DNA of 64,000 nucleotides. Origin: an uncultured Mobiluncus sp. Its GTDB lineage: Bacteria; Actinomycetota; Actinomycetes; Actinomycetales; Actinomycetaceae. The position numbers and the translations under genes were made by a program. Shown piece after piece: positions 41,537-50,202 of this stretch (positions are counted from its first letter, which is position 1; the number at the start of each line of letters is the position of its first letter). The notes below the pieces were generated by a model. That model saw only the letters and a list, made by a program, of their open reading frames with translations. It made no database searches and had not been told where the DNA came from. The stretch lies in the NCBI RefSeq assembly GCF_943914685.1, contig NZ_CALUCZ010000012.1, positions 13,767 to 77,766 of the forward strand, read 5' to 3'.

Positions 41537-43101
41537 GTTCGGGATTTGCCTGGTCAATTTGTTTGGTAGGAATGCAGGCGCGCCCGGTCCGGGTCGAAGC
41601 TCATATTTCCGATGGGATGACCGCCTACAGCCTGGTCGGACTGCCGGATACGGCGGTGCGGGAAGCCAAAGACCGGGTTCGCGCCGCGGTGACCAGCTGC
41701 CTGTATGAATGGCCGGGGACGCGTGTCGTGTTGAATCTGTCCCCGGCGTCTCTGCCGAAAACCGGCTCCGGTTACGACCTGGCGATGGCGGTCAGCGTTT
41801 TGGCCGCGATGGGGGTCATTTCTCGCAGTCGAGCCGGGCAGTGCATCATGCTGGGAGAGCTGGGCTTGGACGGTCGTGTCATTGGTATCCGGGGCATTTT
41901 GCCCAGCGTTATCGGAGCCATGAAAACCGGAAAAACTCAGATTTTGGTGCCGCAAGCGAACTTTGCTGAGGCTTCCCTGGTGCCTGGGGTGGATGTGGTG
42001 GGAGTGCATCACCTGGGGCAAGTCATCGAGTTATTGGGGGGAGACTTGATGATGCCTCTGCCCCCGCCGGAGGAGTCGGCGGGGGCAGAGGACGGGGAAA
42101 GTACCCCGGCACCTGCCTTTGGCCCAGGCGGGGATTTTTCTGATATTCGCGGCCAAGCCGCCGCCTGCCAAGCGATGGAAGTGGCGGCCGCGGGCGGCCA
42201 CCACCTGCTGATGATTGGCACTCCCGGCTCGGGAAAAACCATGCTGGCCTCGCGGCTGCCCGGCATCCTCCCGCCCTTAGACGTGGAACAATCTGTCGAG
42301 GTCACAGCCCTGCATTCCCTAGCGGGAACGCTGTCGGCGCAGGACGGACTGATTCGCCAACCTCCCTTCCAAGCTCCGCATCATTCGGCGACACTGGCAG
42401 CGATGGTGGGAGGTGGTTCGGGAGTGCCACGTCCGGGTGCCGCTTCTCTGGCTCACCGGGGAGTGTTGTTCCTGGACGAGGCTCCCGAGTTTGGGGCGCG
42501 GGTCTTGGATTCCCTCCGAGAACCGTTGGAAAACGGGGAAATCACCCTGCATCGGGCGGCGGGCGCAGCCCAATATCCGGCTCGATTCCAACTCATTATG
42601 GCCGCTAATCCCTGTCCCTGCGGTAATGCTGGCAGTCGGCGAGCCACCTGTACCTGCACACCATATTCGCGCAAACGATATCTGGAACGGTTGAGCGGGC
42701 CGCTGCTGGATCGCATGGATATCCAAATTCAGGTGGAATCTCCGGGCCGTGGTTCGTTAGCGGGAGCGAAACCTGCTGATACGACCGCGGTGGTTGCGGC
42801 GCGGGTGCAACGCGCTCGTGACGTGCAGCGGGAGCGGTGGAAGGACCGAGGATGGGATTTGAATCGAGAAATTCCCGGACCGTTTTTGCGTCAACCCGAA
42901 GGCGGTTTCACCCGTGAGCTGATTGGGCGGGTCGACACCGTGGTGGAACGGGGTCGCTTGTCCATGCGGGGAGCTCAACGCGTCTTGCGACTGGCCTGGA
43001 CTGTTGCCGATCTGAGCGGAAAAACCGTTCCGGGATTGCCCGAGCTGGGAACTGCGATGACGTTACGCCGCCAAAACGAAGGATTCAGCCTGCCCGAATG
43101 A
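41533..43101 (+). CDS. comM: YifB/ComM family Mg-chelatase-like AAA ATPase
   Basis: A 522-residue AAA+ ATPase of the ComM/YifB family, which in naturally transformable bacteria promotes branch migration during recombination of incoming DNA. The N-terminal part (GMTAYSLVGLPDTAVREAKDRVRAAV) is a Lon-protease-like fold. The central Mg-chelatase ATPase has Walker A GTPGSGKT and Walker B VLFLDEAPEF, followed by the NPCPCGNAG..CTCTPYSRKRYLERLSGPLLDRMDI region. The ATG overlaps the yraN stop. The adjoining dprA supports a DNA-processing role. Confidence 0.95.
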   Translation: MSSGFAWSICLVGMQARPVRVEAHISDGMTAYSLVGLPDTAVREAKDRVRAAVTSCLYEWPGTRVVLNLSPASLPKTGSGYDLAMAVSVLAAMGVISRSRAGQCIMLGELGLDGRVIGIRGILPSVIGAMKTGKTQILVPQANFAEASLVPGVDVVGVHHLGQVIELLGGDLMMPLPPPEESAGAEDGESTPAPAFGPGGDFSDIRGQAAACQAMEVAAAGGHHLLMIGTPGSGKTMLASRLPGILPPLDVEQSVEVTALHSLAGTLSAQDGLIRQPPFQAPHHSATLAAMVGGGSGVPRPGAASLAHRGVLFLDEAPEFGARVLDSLREPLENGEITLHRAAGAAQYPARFQLIMAANPCPCGNAGSRRATCTCTPYSRKRYLERLSGPLLDRMDIQIQVESPGRGSLAGAKPADTTAVVAARVQRARDVQRERWKDRGWDLNREIPGPFLRQPEGGFTRELIGRVDTVVERGRLSMRGAQRVLRLAWTVADLSGKTVPGLPELGTAMTLRRQNEGFSLPE

Positions 43102-43111
43102 AAGGAAACCC

Positions 43112-44497
43112 ATGGAAACGTTGAGCCTGACAGAGGAATTGCCAACAGACACTGAAAAAGGCATGCCAGATGAAGTGCCGGAGGAACTGTCGAACCCGCC
43201 CACAGGCGCCACGGTGTCGTCGGCGGATTCGGCCGCATCTGGACCGAGCCCGGAAGAACGCCGGGCTCGGGCAATCTGGACTGCTATCGCCCAGCCGGGG
43301 GAGCCCATCGTGGGTCAAGTCATCGGACACTTTGGGGTCATGGAAGCCTTGGAACGGGTGAAATTTTTGGCGGGCAGGCTGCCGGAAATCGATGACATGA
43401 TGATTCGCACCGTGTTTCAACCCGTGAAACTTCCGGCATCAGTGGCGCAAATTGAGGGCTGGGCTTTGCGGCAGCGGGAACTCAACTTAGAGATGGAATA
43501 TCAGCTGCTGAGCCGAGACGGCGGGACGCTGGTGGTGCCCGGTGACGCGGCTTGGCCGACGATGGCAGAAGACCTGGGAATCGTAGCGCCGTTGGCGCTG
43601 TGGGTGCGGGGCAATCCGCGGGCTTTGCAGGCCCTGGCATCAGAAGGGGCAGTAGCCTTGGTGGGGGCGCGCTGTGCGACCCACTACGGAACGGATATAG
43701 CCCAGGAAATCGCTTATGAACTGGGGGAGCGTGGCATCTGGGTCGTCAGTGGCGGAGCCTATGGGATTGACGCGGCTGCTCACCAAGGGGCGCTCGCCTC
43801 ACGAGGCAAAACTATCAGTGTCCAGGCTGGTGGGTTGGGCGAGCTGTACCCGGCCATGAATGCGCGGCTGTTTTCCCAAATTCAGCAAACCGGGGCGATT
43901 GTCAGCGAAGCCCCGCCCTCCCAGCGTCCCGCCAAACACCTGTTTTTGACCAGGAACCGCATCATTTCGGCTCTGTCTCAAGTCGTAGTGGTCGTTGAAG
44001 CCGGTGAGCGTTCCGGGGCGATGTCTACCGCCAATCATGGCGCAGAGCAGGGACGTCAGGTCGCTGCGGTGCCCGGACCGGTCACCTCCACCGCTTCGGC
44101 AGGATGCCATCGGCTGATTCGTGAAGGCGCTGCCCTGGTGACGAATGCGGAGGAAATCATGGAACTCATGTTTCCGCTGAACGCACAGGAGCAAAAGGTG
44201 TTCGGTGCCGGAGTGGCCGCAAACAAAGCCGATGCCGGGGCGGCAGCGTCTGCACCCCAGCGCAACTCTGCCGGACAAAACCCGGCGCCCTCGCTCTTTG
44301 CCGGATTGAGCAGTGACGGCGTGAAAGTCATTGATTCCCTGTCGAAAACAGCGTGGAAATCCTTAGAGCAGGTGGCTCGTGGAGCCGGTTTGGGCACTCG
44401 CACGGTGCAAAGCGAGCTGGGATTGATGGAGTTGGACGGCAAGGTCGAAACCCGCAACGGGCGGTATCGCCTGGGGGCGACTGCTATGGCCAGATAG
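43112..44497 (+). CDS. dprA: DNA-processing protein DprA
   Basis: A 461-residue DprA, which protects incoming single-stranded DNA and loads RecA. The Rossmann-like core has LVGARCATHYG, VVSGGAYGIDAAAHQGAL, TISVQAGGLGELYPAMN, and SEAPPSQRPAKHLFLTRNRIISALS. A C-terminal winged helix (about residues 395-455) resembles that of other actinobacterial DprA proteins, and the first 50 residues are a hydrophilic lead. AAAGGAAA precedes the ATG. With comM upstream and xerC downstream this is the usual order. Confidence 0.95.
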   Translation: METLSLTEELPTDTEKGMPDEVPEELSNPPTGATVSSADSAASGPSPEERRARAIWTAIAQPGEPIVGQVIGHFGVMEALERVKFLAGRLPEIDDMMIRTVFQPVKLPASVAQIEGWALRQRELNLEMEYQLLSRDGGTLVVPGDAAWPTMAEDLGIVAPLALWVRGNPRALQALASEGAVALVGARCATHYGTDIAQEIAYELGERGIWVVSGGAYGIDAAAHQGALASRGKTISVQAGGLGELYPAMNARLFSQIQQTGAIVSEAPPSQRPAKHLFLTRNRIISALSQVVVVVEAGERSGAMSTANHGAEQGRQVAAVPGPVTSTASAGCHRLIREGAALVTNAEEIMELMFPLNAQEQKVFGAGVAANKADAGAAASAPQRNSAGQNPAPSLFAGLSSDGVKVIDSLSKTAWKSLEQVARGAGLGTRTVQSELGLMELDGKVETRNGRYRLGATAMAR

Positions 44498-44506
44498 AAT
44501 CATAGG

Positions 44507-45478
44507 GTGAGTGAAAATCATCCAGCCGCGGACTTCGCCTCGGAAATCACCGCTGATTTTGGGCAATGGCTGAGCGTAAACCGGGGGCTTTCTCCGCAAA
44601 CCGTGCGGGCCTACCTCACGGATTTGCGGGAACTGATGACTTTCCTGGTCGACTCCGATTCTGAGGATGACTCTGGAGTATCGCGGCTGCGTGCGGATTT
44701 GGCTAATACTGCCCGGATTCGGGCGTGGCTGGGTTCGATGAGCCGCGCGGGGATGAGCCGCGCCACGCTGGCTCGCCGAGTCGCGTCCTTCCGCACTTTT
44801 GCATCGTGGGCGCAGGTCCGCGGCATAGTCCCGGGCGATGCTGGGCAAAACCTGCGGGCAACACGGCCGGATAATGCCCTGCCCACGGTCCTGTCGGCCG
44901 CTGATGCGGCGCACCTCTTGGAAACGGCTCGAGCCGCTGCTTATCGGGAAGACTCCGCTGCTCCCGATCCGGTCAAACTGCGGGACTGGGCCGCATTGGA
45001 GCTGCTTTATGCCACCGGCATTCGGGTCAGTGAGTTGACCGGGCTGGAACTAGCTAACATCAACAAAAGCCAGCGCACTATCCGGGTGACGGGAAAAGGC
45101 GACAAGCAGCGGGTCGTGCCCTACGGTATTCCCGCGGGTCTGGCGATGGAAGAATACCTGGAAAAAGGCCGCCCCACCCTGGTCAATCCGGAAAAACCGG
45201 CGCTGAACCGGGTATTTCTGGGGGCAAAAGGTGGGGTGCTGGATACGCGTATAGTCCGCGGCATGCTGCATCGGCTGACCGCGCAGGCGGGAGTCCCGGA
45301 CTTGGGACCGCACGGGCTGCGTCACACCGCCGCTACTCACCTGTTGGATGGCGGCGCGGATCTGCGCAGCGTCCAGGAAATCCTGGGGCACGCCAGCCTG
45401 GCCACAACCCAGCGCTATACGCACCTGTCGATGGATAAGCTCCGTGCGGTGTATTTGCAGGCGCACCCGCGGGCCTAA
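44507..45478 (+). CDS. xerC: Tyrosine recombinase XerC
   Basis: A 323-residue tyrosine recombinase that resolves chromosome dimers at dif with XerD. The N-terminal SAM-like domain (FGQWLSVNRGLSPQTVRAYLTDLREL) and catalytic residues are clear: Arg in ATGIRVSELTGL, the HxxR in HGLRHTAATHLL, His in LGHASLATTQRYTHL and Tyr in that same segment. The start is GTG 44507, with TAGAAT at 44495-44500 exactly 6 nt upstream (leaderless). Its last codons (45456-45478) are part of a 29-bp direct repeat whose other copy lies at 47312-47340. Confidence 0.94.
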   Translation: MSENHPAADFASEITADFGQWLSVNRGLSPQTVRAYLTDLRELMTFLVDSDSEDDSGVSRLRADLANTARIRAWLGSMSRAGMSRATLARRVASFRTFASWAQVRGIVPGDAGQNLRATRPDNALPTVLSAADAAHLLETARAAAYREDSAAPDPVKLRDWAALELLYATGIRVSELTGLELANINKSQRTIRVTGKGDKQRVVPYGIPAGLAMEEYLEKGRPTLVNPEKPALNRVFLGAKGGVLDTRIVRGMLHRLTAQAGVPDLGPHGLRHTAATHLLDGGADLRSVQEILGHASLATTQRYTHLSMDKLRAVYLQAHPRA

Positions 45479-45484
45479 AGTCCC
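45456..45484. repeat. Direct repeat, copy 1 (3' end of xerC)
   Basis: This covers the last seven xerC codons, the stop and CTAAAGTCCC beyond. It matches 47312-47340 at 27 of 29 positions; the similarity continues weakly to the left. It marks the left edge of the AT-rich insert. Confidence 0.85.
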
Positions 45485-45552
45485 TTGACCGTCAGAAATT
45501 CGAGGTATAGCTTAAAATATGTATTCTTTTTGGTGTTCAAGGGGGGAATACT

Positions 45553-46641
45553 ATGCCGGTTCAATTGAAGTACCAGGTATTTATTCCCGTAATCCTTATA
45601 GGGTTGTCATTGTGGGTAGTACCAAATTCTACAGCTACGGGCCTTAGCAATCATTGCACGACTGGTGCTAGCATTGCGTCAGAGTGGCAAGCCAAGGTAA
45701 ACAAAATAGACAATTTTTCGAGACAAAATTACTCCGACAATTATTCTTGGGCTCGTATCGAAGGTTGCAAAGCAGAGATTCACTTTAAAAATGATGCTCC
45801 AGATAAGATTCTGGAAATGGCGAAATCGGTTCCAAATTTGAGCATTAGTGGTAAAACGGGTTTCTCTGAAGATGAAATCATAGACGAACAGGAGAAAGTC
45901 TTTTATAGTCTCAGGGAGGAACTTGGTAACTCAGTATCCGCGTATACTGATATACCAAACGCCGTTATTCATATTCAAGTTCCAACATCTTCAATTAATA
46001 TGATTTCTAACCTCCTTAAAGATGAAAAATTATCTCCGGGTATGAAATCTAAATTTAAAATACAGTATGACTATACGGATTCCATAGCATCTGGGTATGA
46101 TGCTCTGTATGGTGGTGGATATCTCACAAGCTGCACAACGGCATTTAGTGTATCTGCAAACGGATATCCTAATGGCCTGTTAACTGCAGGTCATTGCGCA
46201 AATAAACCGCAGTCCTACGGGAGGGTTGCATTAAATCTGAGAGGTAAGCATCAAGGCCAGTATGGAGACGTGGCCTGGTATTCGACATCTGCCTGGACCG
46301 CCCCGCAGTTCTACACCCTTCCGGGTCATTTGGTAAATGTCACACAGACAGCATACCCCTCTGTAGGACAGAATCTATGTCTAAATGGTCAGGGGTCTGG
46401 GACCAGATTCTGTGATGAGACAGTTTGGAATGTTAGAACATGCTCTTTTGATGGGATTTGCAATCTTACGGCTATGAGTGGACGAAAGGCAAAAAGCGGA
46501 GATAGTGGTGGGCCCTGGTTTTCTTCCTCCATCGCTTATGGTGTTCACAGCGGACATATTCAATTTGGAAGTGTAGAGAGGGACGTTTTTACACCTGTTC
46601 AAATTGCCGAGTCTGTTCTTGGAGTTAGAGTAAAGAAATGA
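45553..46641 (+). CDS. Secreted trypsin-like (S1/chymotrypsin-fold) serine protease
   Basis: A 362-residue exported protease. Residues 1-28 are a signal peptide. A propeptide-like region of about 150 residues follows, and the protease domain holds the triad His214 (LTAGHC), Asp239 (YGDVAWYS) and Ser318 (SGDSGGPWF), in the manner of the actinobacterial alpha-lytic/streptogrisin group. Several cysteine pairs are present. GGGGGAA precedes the ATG. Its base composition is much more AT-rich than the surrounding genes. The next gene, for a lipoprotein, overlaps it by ATGA, so the two products may act together. Confidence 0.87.
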   Translation: MPVQLKYQVFIPVILIGLSLWVVPNSTATGLSNHCTTGASIASEWQAKVNKIDNFSRQNYSDNYSWARIEGCKAEIHFKNDAPDKILEMAKSVPNLSISGKTGFSEDEIIDEQEKVFYSLREELGNSVSAYTDIPNAVIHIQVPTSSINMISNLLKDEKLSPGMKSKFKIQYDYTDSIASGYDALYGGGYLTSCTTAFSVSANGYPNGLLTAGHCANKPQSYGRVALNLRGKHQGQYGDVAWYSTSAWTAPQFYTLPGHLVNVTQTAYPSVGQNLCLNGQGSGTRFCDETVWNVRTCSFDGICNLTAMSGRKAKSGDSGGPWFSSSIAYGVHSGHIQFGSVERDVFTPVQIAESVLGVRVKK

Positions 46642-47162
46642 ATAAATACTCACGTATTCTTTTGCTTATACTAGGAACGGTGCTTTTCTTGGCCGGATGT
46701 CAGACCAATACCCCGGAGCCTGAAGCTGGTACTGATATGCCGAATGAACCGCAAGCCGCGGCCACTGGCAATCCCTTGCCTGCCGATATCGACCATTGCT
46801 ATGTGGAAACCGTGCAGGACGGAATGAGGCTGGTAGCAAATGCCTTTGAATATCCGGGAGGTTACGATCAGCTATTTCAGGGTACCCTGGAACAGGACGA
46901 CGCAGGATGCATCATGTTGAGGGATAGCTCTGATAATGAATTGTTACCGGTGTCTTTTCCTTACGGCACCACCGTGTCAGGTCAGAGCGTGAAGCTTCCT
47001 TGGGGCAGTGCTTTGGCAATAGGAGATCGGGTTCGATTCGGCGGAGCTGTGGATGTCTTGAAAGCGTGCCAGGATGTCGCTAATCAAGAGACAATAACTT
47101 GCCCAAAAACAGGGGTACTTCGAGTTAATGACTCCGCTGATTCTGTGGATAAGGACGATTAG
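46638..47162 (+). CDS. Hypothetical lipoprotein co-translated with the protease
   Basis: A 174-residue lipoprotein of no recognised family. Signal peptide MNKYSRILLLILGTVLFLAGC with the lipobox ending at Cys21, then a Pro/Glu/Thr-rich linker and a compact domain containing three further cysteines. It overlaps the protease stop by 4 bp. It could be a membrane-tethered partner or inhibitor of the protease; that is speculative. Composition is closer to the chromosome than that of the protease gene. Confidence 0.7.
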   Translation: MNKYSRILLLILGTVLFLAGCQTNTPEPEAGTDMPNEPQAAATGNPLPADIDHCYVETVQDGMRLVANAFEYPGGYDQLFQGTLEQDDAGCIMLRDSSDNELLPVSFPYGTTVSGQSVKLPWGSALAIGDRVRFGGAVDVLKACQDVANQETITCPKTGVLRVNDSADSVDKDD

Positions 47163-47522
47163 TTCCAATAATTTCCTAATAGTGTTGTCGTAAGTCTGGT
47201 TCACTCTGAGAATCTCTTGGGTGTGAACGTGTAGCACAGACCGAGATACTGTGCCAGAAGTCTGCTGAGGAGGCTCGAGATAGCTCGGTGAGAGGTAAGA
47301 GACAGCGTAGATGCAGGCGAACCCCCGGGCCTAAAGTCCCAATTTAAAGAAATCCCCAATTAGGTTTAGAGGTCGCAAAGCCGAGCCTCTGAACTGGGCG
47401 AATAGTTTACCGGGAATGTCTTTACAAAGCTGAGAAAAAGCTGGATTGAATCTATGAATTTACTTCAAAAACGCATACAATAAATTGTGAACGGTAGAGT
47501 ATGGTGTCTCAGGAGGAGCGTC
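47163..47522. other. Gene-free stretch with the second xerC-end repeat
   Basis: About 360 bp with no convincing coding sequence. It contains the second direct repeat (47312-47340), and TACAAT at 47476-47481 as a possible -10 box for the following lipoprotein gene. Confidence 0.5.
47312..47340. repeat. Direct repeat, copy 2 (duplicated xerC 3' end)
   Basis: This matches the xerC end at 45456-45484 in 27 of 29 bases (TGCAGGCG, then CGGGCCTAAAGTCCC), including the former stop codon and bases beyond, but it has no open frame. It marks the right edge of the insert and suggests that the original xerC was followed by the sequence from 47341 on. Confidence 0.85.
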
Positions 47523-48260
47523 ATGGTCGGAAAACTGCGGATTTTACAAGCATCGCTGGTGATGCTTTTCTCCGCTGCCGTTTTGACGGGTTGTGGTACG
47601 GCGGTTGGGGCTTCTGGCACCGAGAGGACCGCCCGGGAAATGATGACCGCGGATATTCCCTTGGTGGAACCTGCTGCTCCGGACACGACCCAAGACCCGA
47701 CTCCCGGAGCGCCGGCTCCGCGCTATACCGCGTCCACCAAAGGCAAACCTTCCCCCGCAGACCTGCAGACTATTCCCGACGACCAGCTGATGAAAGTGGC
47801 ACCGTTCGATAAGCCGAAGTTTTTCCATGAGTTTTCCGTGGACGGCGCAGCCACCGTGGTGAAGTACTATACCTACGCGATGTACTACAGCTTTGTGGCG
47901 AAAGATGCTCATTTCGCTAGTCAGGTTTACACCGACGCTTGTACAAAGTGCCAGGATATGGCGCAGTGGTCCAGCGACTTCACGAAACGGTATTCCCACG
48001 TAGAGACCGGGGTGCCGCGCACGGAAATCCTCGATGTTTCCGTCGGAAAGTCCAAACAGAACCAGTCGGTTTTTTGGGTCGTGGCCCGCAACGAGGAGCC
48101 TCCGATTATTGCTCTGTCTGACAAGGGCGAGGTCATTAACTACGACGCCCCCTCGAACACCGTATCCCAGTACCGCGTGGAGTATGTTCACGGCCACAAC
48201 TCGATTACTGGCATCTATAAAGCCCCGGCCCAGTATTCCTCTGCCCCCGCTGAGAAGTAA
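47523..48260 (+). CDS. Lipoprotein of the DUF6318 type
   Basis: A 245-residue lipoprotein. The signal peptide ends in the lipobox LTGC (Cys24), a Thr/Pro-rich linker follows, and the domain from about residue 95 has FFHEFSVDGAATVVKYYTYAMYYSFVAKD..., CTKCQDM and a C-terminal VEYVHGHNSITGIY. It resembles the DUF6318 family of actinobacterial envelope lipoproteins, whose function is unknown. AGGAGGAG precedes ATG 47523. Confidence 0.78.
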   Translation: MVGKLRILQASLVMLFSAAVLTGCGTAVGASGTERTAREMMTADIPLVEPAAPDTTQDPTPGAPAPRYTASTKGKPSPADLQTIPDDQLMKVAPFDKPKFFHEFSVDGAATVVKYYTYAMYYSFVAKDAHFASQVYTDACTKCQDMAQWSSDFTKRYSHVETGVPRTEILDVSVGKSKQNQSVFWVVARNEEPPIIALSDKGEVINYDAPSNTVSQYRVEYVHGHNSITGIYKAPAQYSSAPAEK

Positions 48261-48290
48261 ACAATCGCGCGTCCCGTGTCTGCAACTTGC

Positions 48291-48857
48291 TTAGTGCACC
48301 GGGAAGAGGCGAATCCTTCCCCCCAACAGACGCAGGGGATCCACGTAGCCGTCCGGACCGTCCTTGACCCCGAAATGCAGGCAGTTCCCACCGGGACAAT
48401 GTCCACCTAATGCCGTCCCGATGGCTTGGCCGCGAGTTACGTCATCTCCAACCGCGACTGACGGTTCCACCGGCTCGTAAGTGTAGCGCCGCCCCGTCGT
48501 GTCTTCGAGTGAAATCACGGGACGTCCCGCCAGGTCGCCGGCATAGAGTACCGTCGCGTCGGTTGCGGCAAAAACGGTTTGACCGGGGCTGACCCGCAAA
48601 TCGATACCGCGGTGCCCGGCCAGCCATTTCTGAGCGGGCGGGTCGAATTTGCGTGGAACGGCAGTAGGGTGACCCGTGGGCCAGTAAAGAAAGTCCCGCA
48701 GACCCGACGTTTTCGCTGGTGAAAAGGCCGTTGGGGCCGGAAAGTCGGCAACGGCGGGTAAGTCTCGGTCGGCAGTGATGCCGGCGGCGGGCGAAGCAGA
48801 CTCCCCGGATAGACTCAAGGTCAGGCAACAGCAGATGGCGATGAAAACTTTTCTCAT
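48291..48857 (-). CDS. Secreted M23 family metallopeptidase-like protein
   Basis: A 188-residue exported protein with a signal peptide (MRKVFIAICCCLTLSLSGE..ASP) and a lysostaphin-type (M23) fold: GHRGIDLRVSPGQTVFAATDATVLYAG with the metal-binding HxxxD, SVAVGDDVTRGQAIGTA, and HCPGGNCLHFGV. Where zinc M23 enzymes have HxH, here the first His is replaced by Cys while a His lies five residues earlier, a pattern I have seen in actinobacterial relatives. Activity is uncertain. It likely acts on peptidoglycan. No Shine-Dalgarno is obvious. Confidence 0.85.
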   Translation of the reverse strand: MRKVFIAICCCLTLSLSGESASPAAGITADRDLPAVADFPAPTAFSPAKTSGLRDFLYWPTGHPTAVPRKFDPPAQKWLAGHRGIDLRVSPGQTVFAATDATVLYAGDLAGRPVISLEDTTGRRYTYEPVEPSVAVGDDVTRGQAIGTALGGHCPGGNCLHFGVKDGPDGYVDPLRLLGGRIRLFPVH

Positions 48858-49154
48858 GACTGCAGTATTTCGCCGGGGAAACGTCCGCACCAGAGAAAAA
48901 TTGTTTACCTGTGGAAAACCCACGTTTTGCCCCGCTTGTGGATAAACCCCAAAACCGCGCCAGGTCGCGCCGAATTGGCTTTTTCAGGGGAAGTTTTGGT
49001 AAAGTTAACCCTCGCAGTTGCCCATGCAGCTGACTTCGCGTGTTCGTAATCGCGGTGCTGCCGGTTTTCCGCCAGCATAGCCGTGATGAGCGCAATCCTC
49101 CAGGTCCCTGCGGGGTGGGGAAAGCGAGCGGACACCAGGCATTAACCGAAATTT

Positions 49155-49190
49155 GGACGTAGACGTCCCCGGAGCGTTCGCGCGCCGGGG
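49155..49190 (+). promoter_or_regulatory. Possible rpsB leader structure
   Basis: GGACGT-AG-ACGTCC (49155-49168) and CCCCGG..CCGGGG (49167-49172 with 49185-49190) share two bases, so they would compete or stack. They lie 35 nt before the rpsB start. This could be a leader for S2 feedback; I do not recognise a described consensus. Confidence 0.35.
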
Positions 49191-49224
49191 GAGCTGTGTC
49201 CCATAACTGAAAGAAGGACGCCAC

Positions 49225-50097
49225 ATGGCAGTCGTTACCATGCGCCAGCTTTTGGAAAGCGGCGTACATTTCGGGCATCAGACCCGTCGCTGGAACCCCA
49301 AGATGAAGCGGTTTATTTTGACCGACCGTTCCGGCATTTACATTCTCGATTTGCAGCAAACCATCGCTGACATCGATATTGCTTACGAATTTGTTAAGGA
49401 AACCGTGGCCCACGGCGGCACGCTGCTGTTCGTCGGCACCAAGAAACAAGCTCAGGAGTCCATTCAGGAACAGGCCACCCGCGTGGGAATGCCTTTCGTG
49501 AACGAACGTTGGCTGGGCGGAATGCTGACGAACTTCTCTACGGTGCACAAGCGTTTGCAGCGTTTGAAGGAACTGGAACAGTACGACTTTGAGGACACTT
49601 CCGCTTCAGGGTTGACCAAGAAGGAACTGTTGATGATGCGCCGCGAAAAGGACAAGCTGGCCAAGACCTTGGGCGGTATCCGCGACATGGCGAAGACCCC
49701 TTCGGCTATCTGGGTGGTTGACACCAAGAAAGAACACCTGGCGATTGCCGAAGCTCAGAAGCTCGGGATTCCAGTCGTGGCCATTTTGGACACGAACTGC
49801 GACCCTGACGAGGTCGATTACGGCATTCCCGGCAACGATGACGCGATTCGCGCGGTCGATTTGCTGACCAAGGTGATTGCGGACGCTTGTGCGGAGGGCC
49901 TGGTAGCTCGCTCCAAGAAACAGCTGGGTGAGAACCCGGAAAGCGCCGAACCGATGGCTGAGTGGGAACGCGAACTGCTGGCCGGTGACGACGCGAACGC
50001 TCCCGCCGCGGAACAGCCCGCCGAAGCCGCTCCTGCCGAGGAAAAGCCGGCTGAACCCGCCGCCGTGAGCGAAGAAACCGACGAAAAGGCCGAGTAA
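49225..50097 (+). CDS. rpsB: 30S ribosomal protein S2 with acidic tail
   Basis: A 290-residue S2. The core is canonical (MRQLLESGVHFGHQTRRWNPKMKRFI, GGTLLFVGTKKQAQE, ERWLGGMLTNF, VAILDTNCDPD, YGIPGNDDAIRA). The last 40 residues form an Ala/Pro/Glu-rich tail (EQPAEAAPAEEKPAEPAA), similar in style to the S16 tail in this window. GAAAGAAGGA precedes the ATG. It heads the rpsB-tsf unit. Confidence 0.98.
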   Translation: MAVVTMRQLLESGVHFGHQTRRWNPKMKRFILTDRSGIYILDLQQTIADIDIAYEFVKETVAHGGTLLFVGTKKQAQESIQEQATRVGMPFVNERWLGGMLTNFSTVHKRLQRLKELEQYDFEDTSASGLTKKELLMMRREKDKLAKTLGGIRDMAKTPSAIWVVDTKKEHLAIAEAQKLGIPVVAILDTNCDPDEVDYGIPGNDDAIRAVDLLTKVIADACAEGLVARSKKQLGENPESAEPMAEWERELLAGDDANAPAAEQPAEAAPAEEKPAEPAAVSEETDEKAE

Positions 50098-50202
50098 TCG
50101 GCTGCACGAGAGCGGGAAAAGAACAATTCAACGCTCTCCCCAAAGAATATTCGGGAATGACATTCCCGGTGCATGAAACTTGCTCTGAAACTGGAGGAAA
50201 AA

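Larger units (their letters stand above)
45485..47311. other. Probable inserted island of protease and lipoprotein genes
   Basis: This stretch lies between two copies of the xerC 3' end. Its protease gene is clearly AT-rich and uses AT-ending codons unlike both flanks, which suggests transfer. No integrase, transposase or inverted terminal repeat is visible inside, so the mechanism is not shown. Contents are the trypsin-like protease gene and a co-translated lipoprotein gene. Confidence 0.6.

Noticed and set aside
45479..45552. dif site next to xerC
   Set aside because: I looked for a 28-bp dif-like palindrome with XerC/XerD arms and saw none; the sequence here is AT-rich but lacks the arms.
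50173..50202. ATG 50173 as the tsf start
   Set aside because: The ten extra residues do not fit EF-Ts, and GGAGG lies at ideal spacing for TTG 50203 instead.
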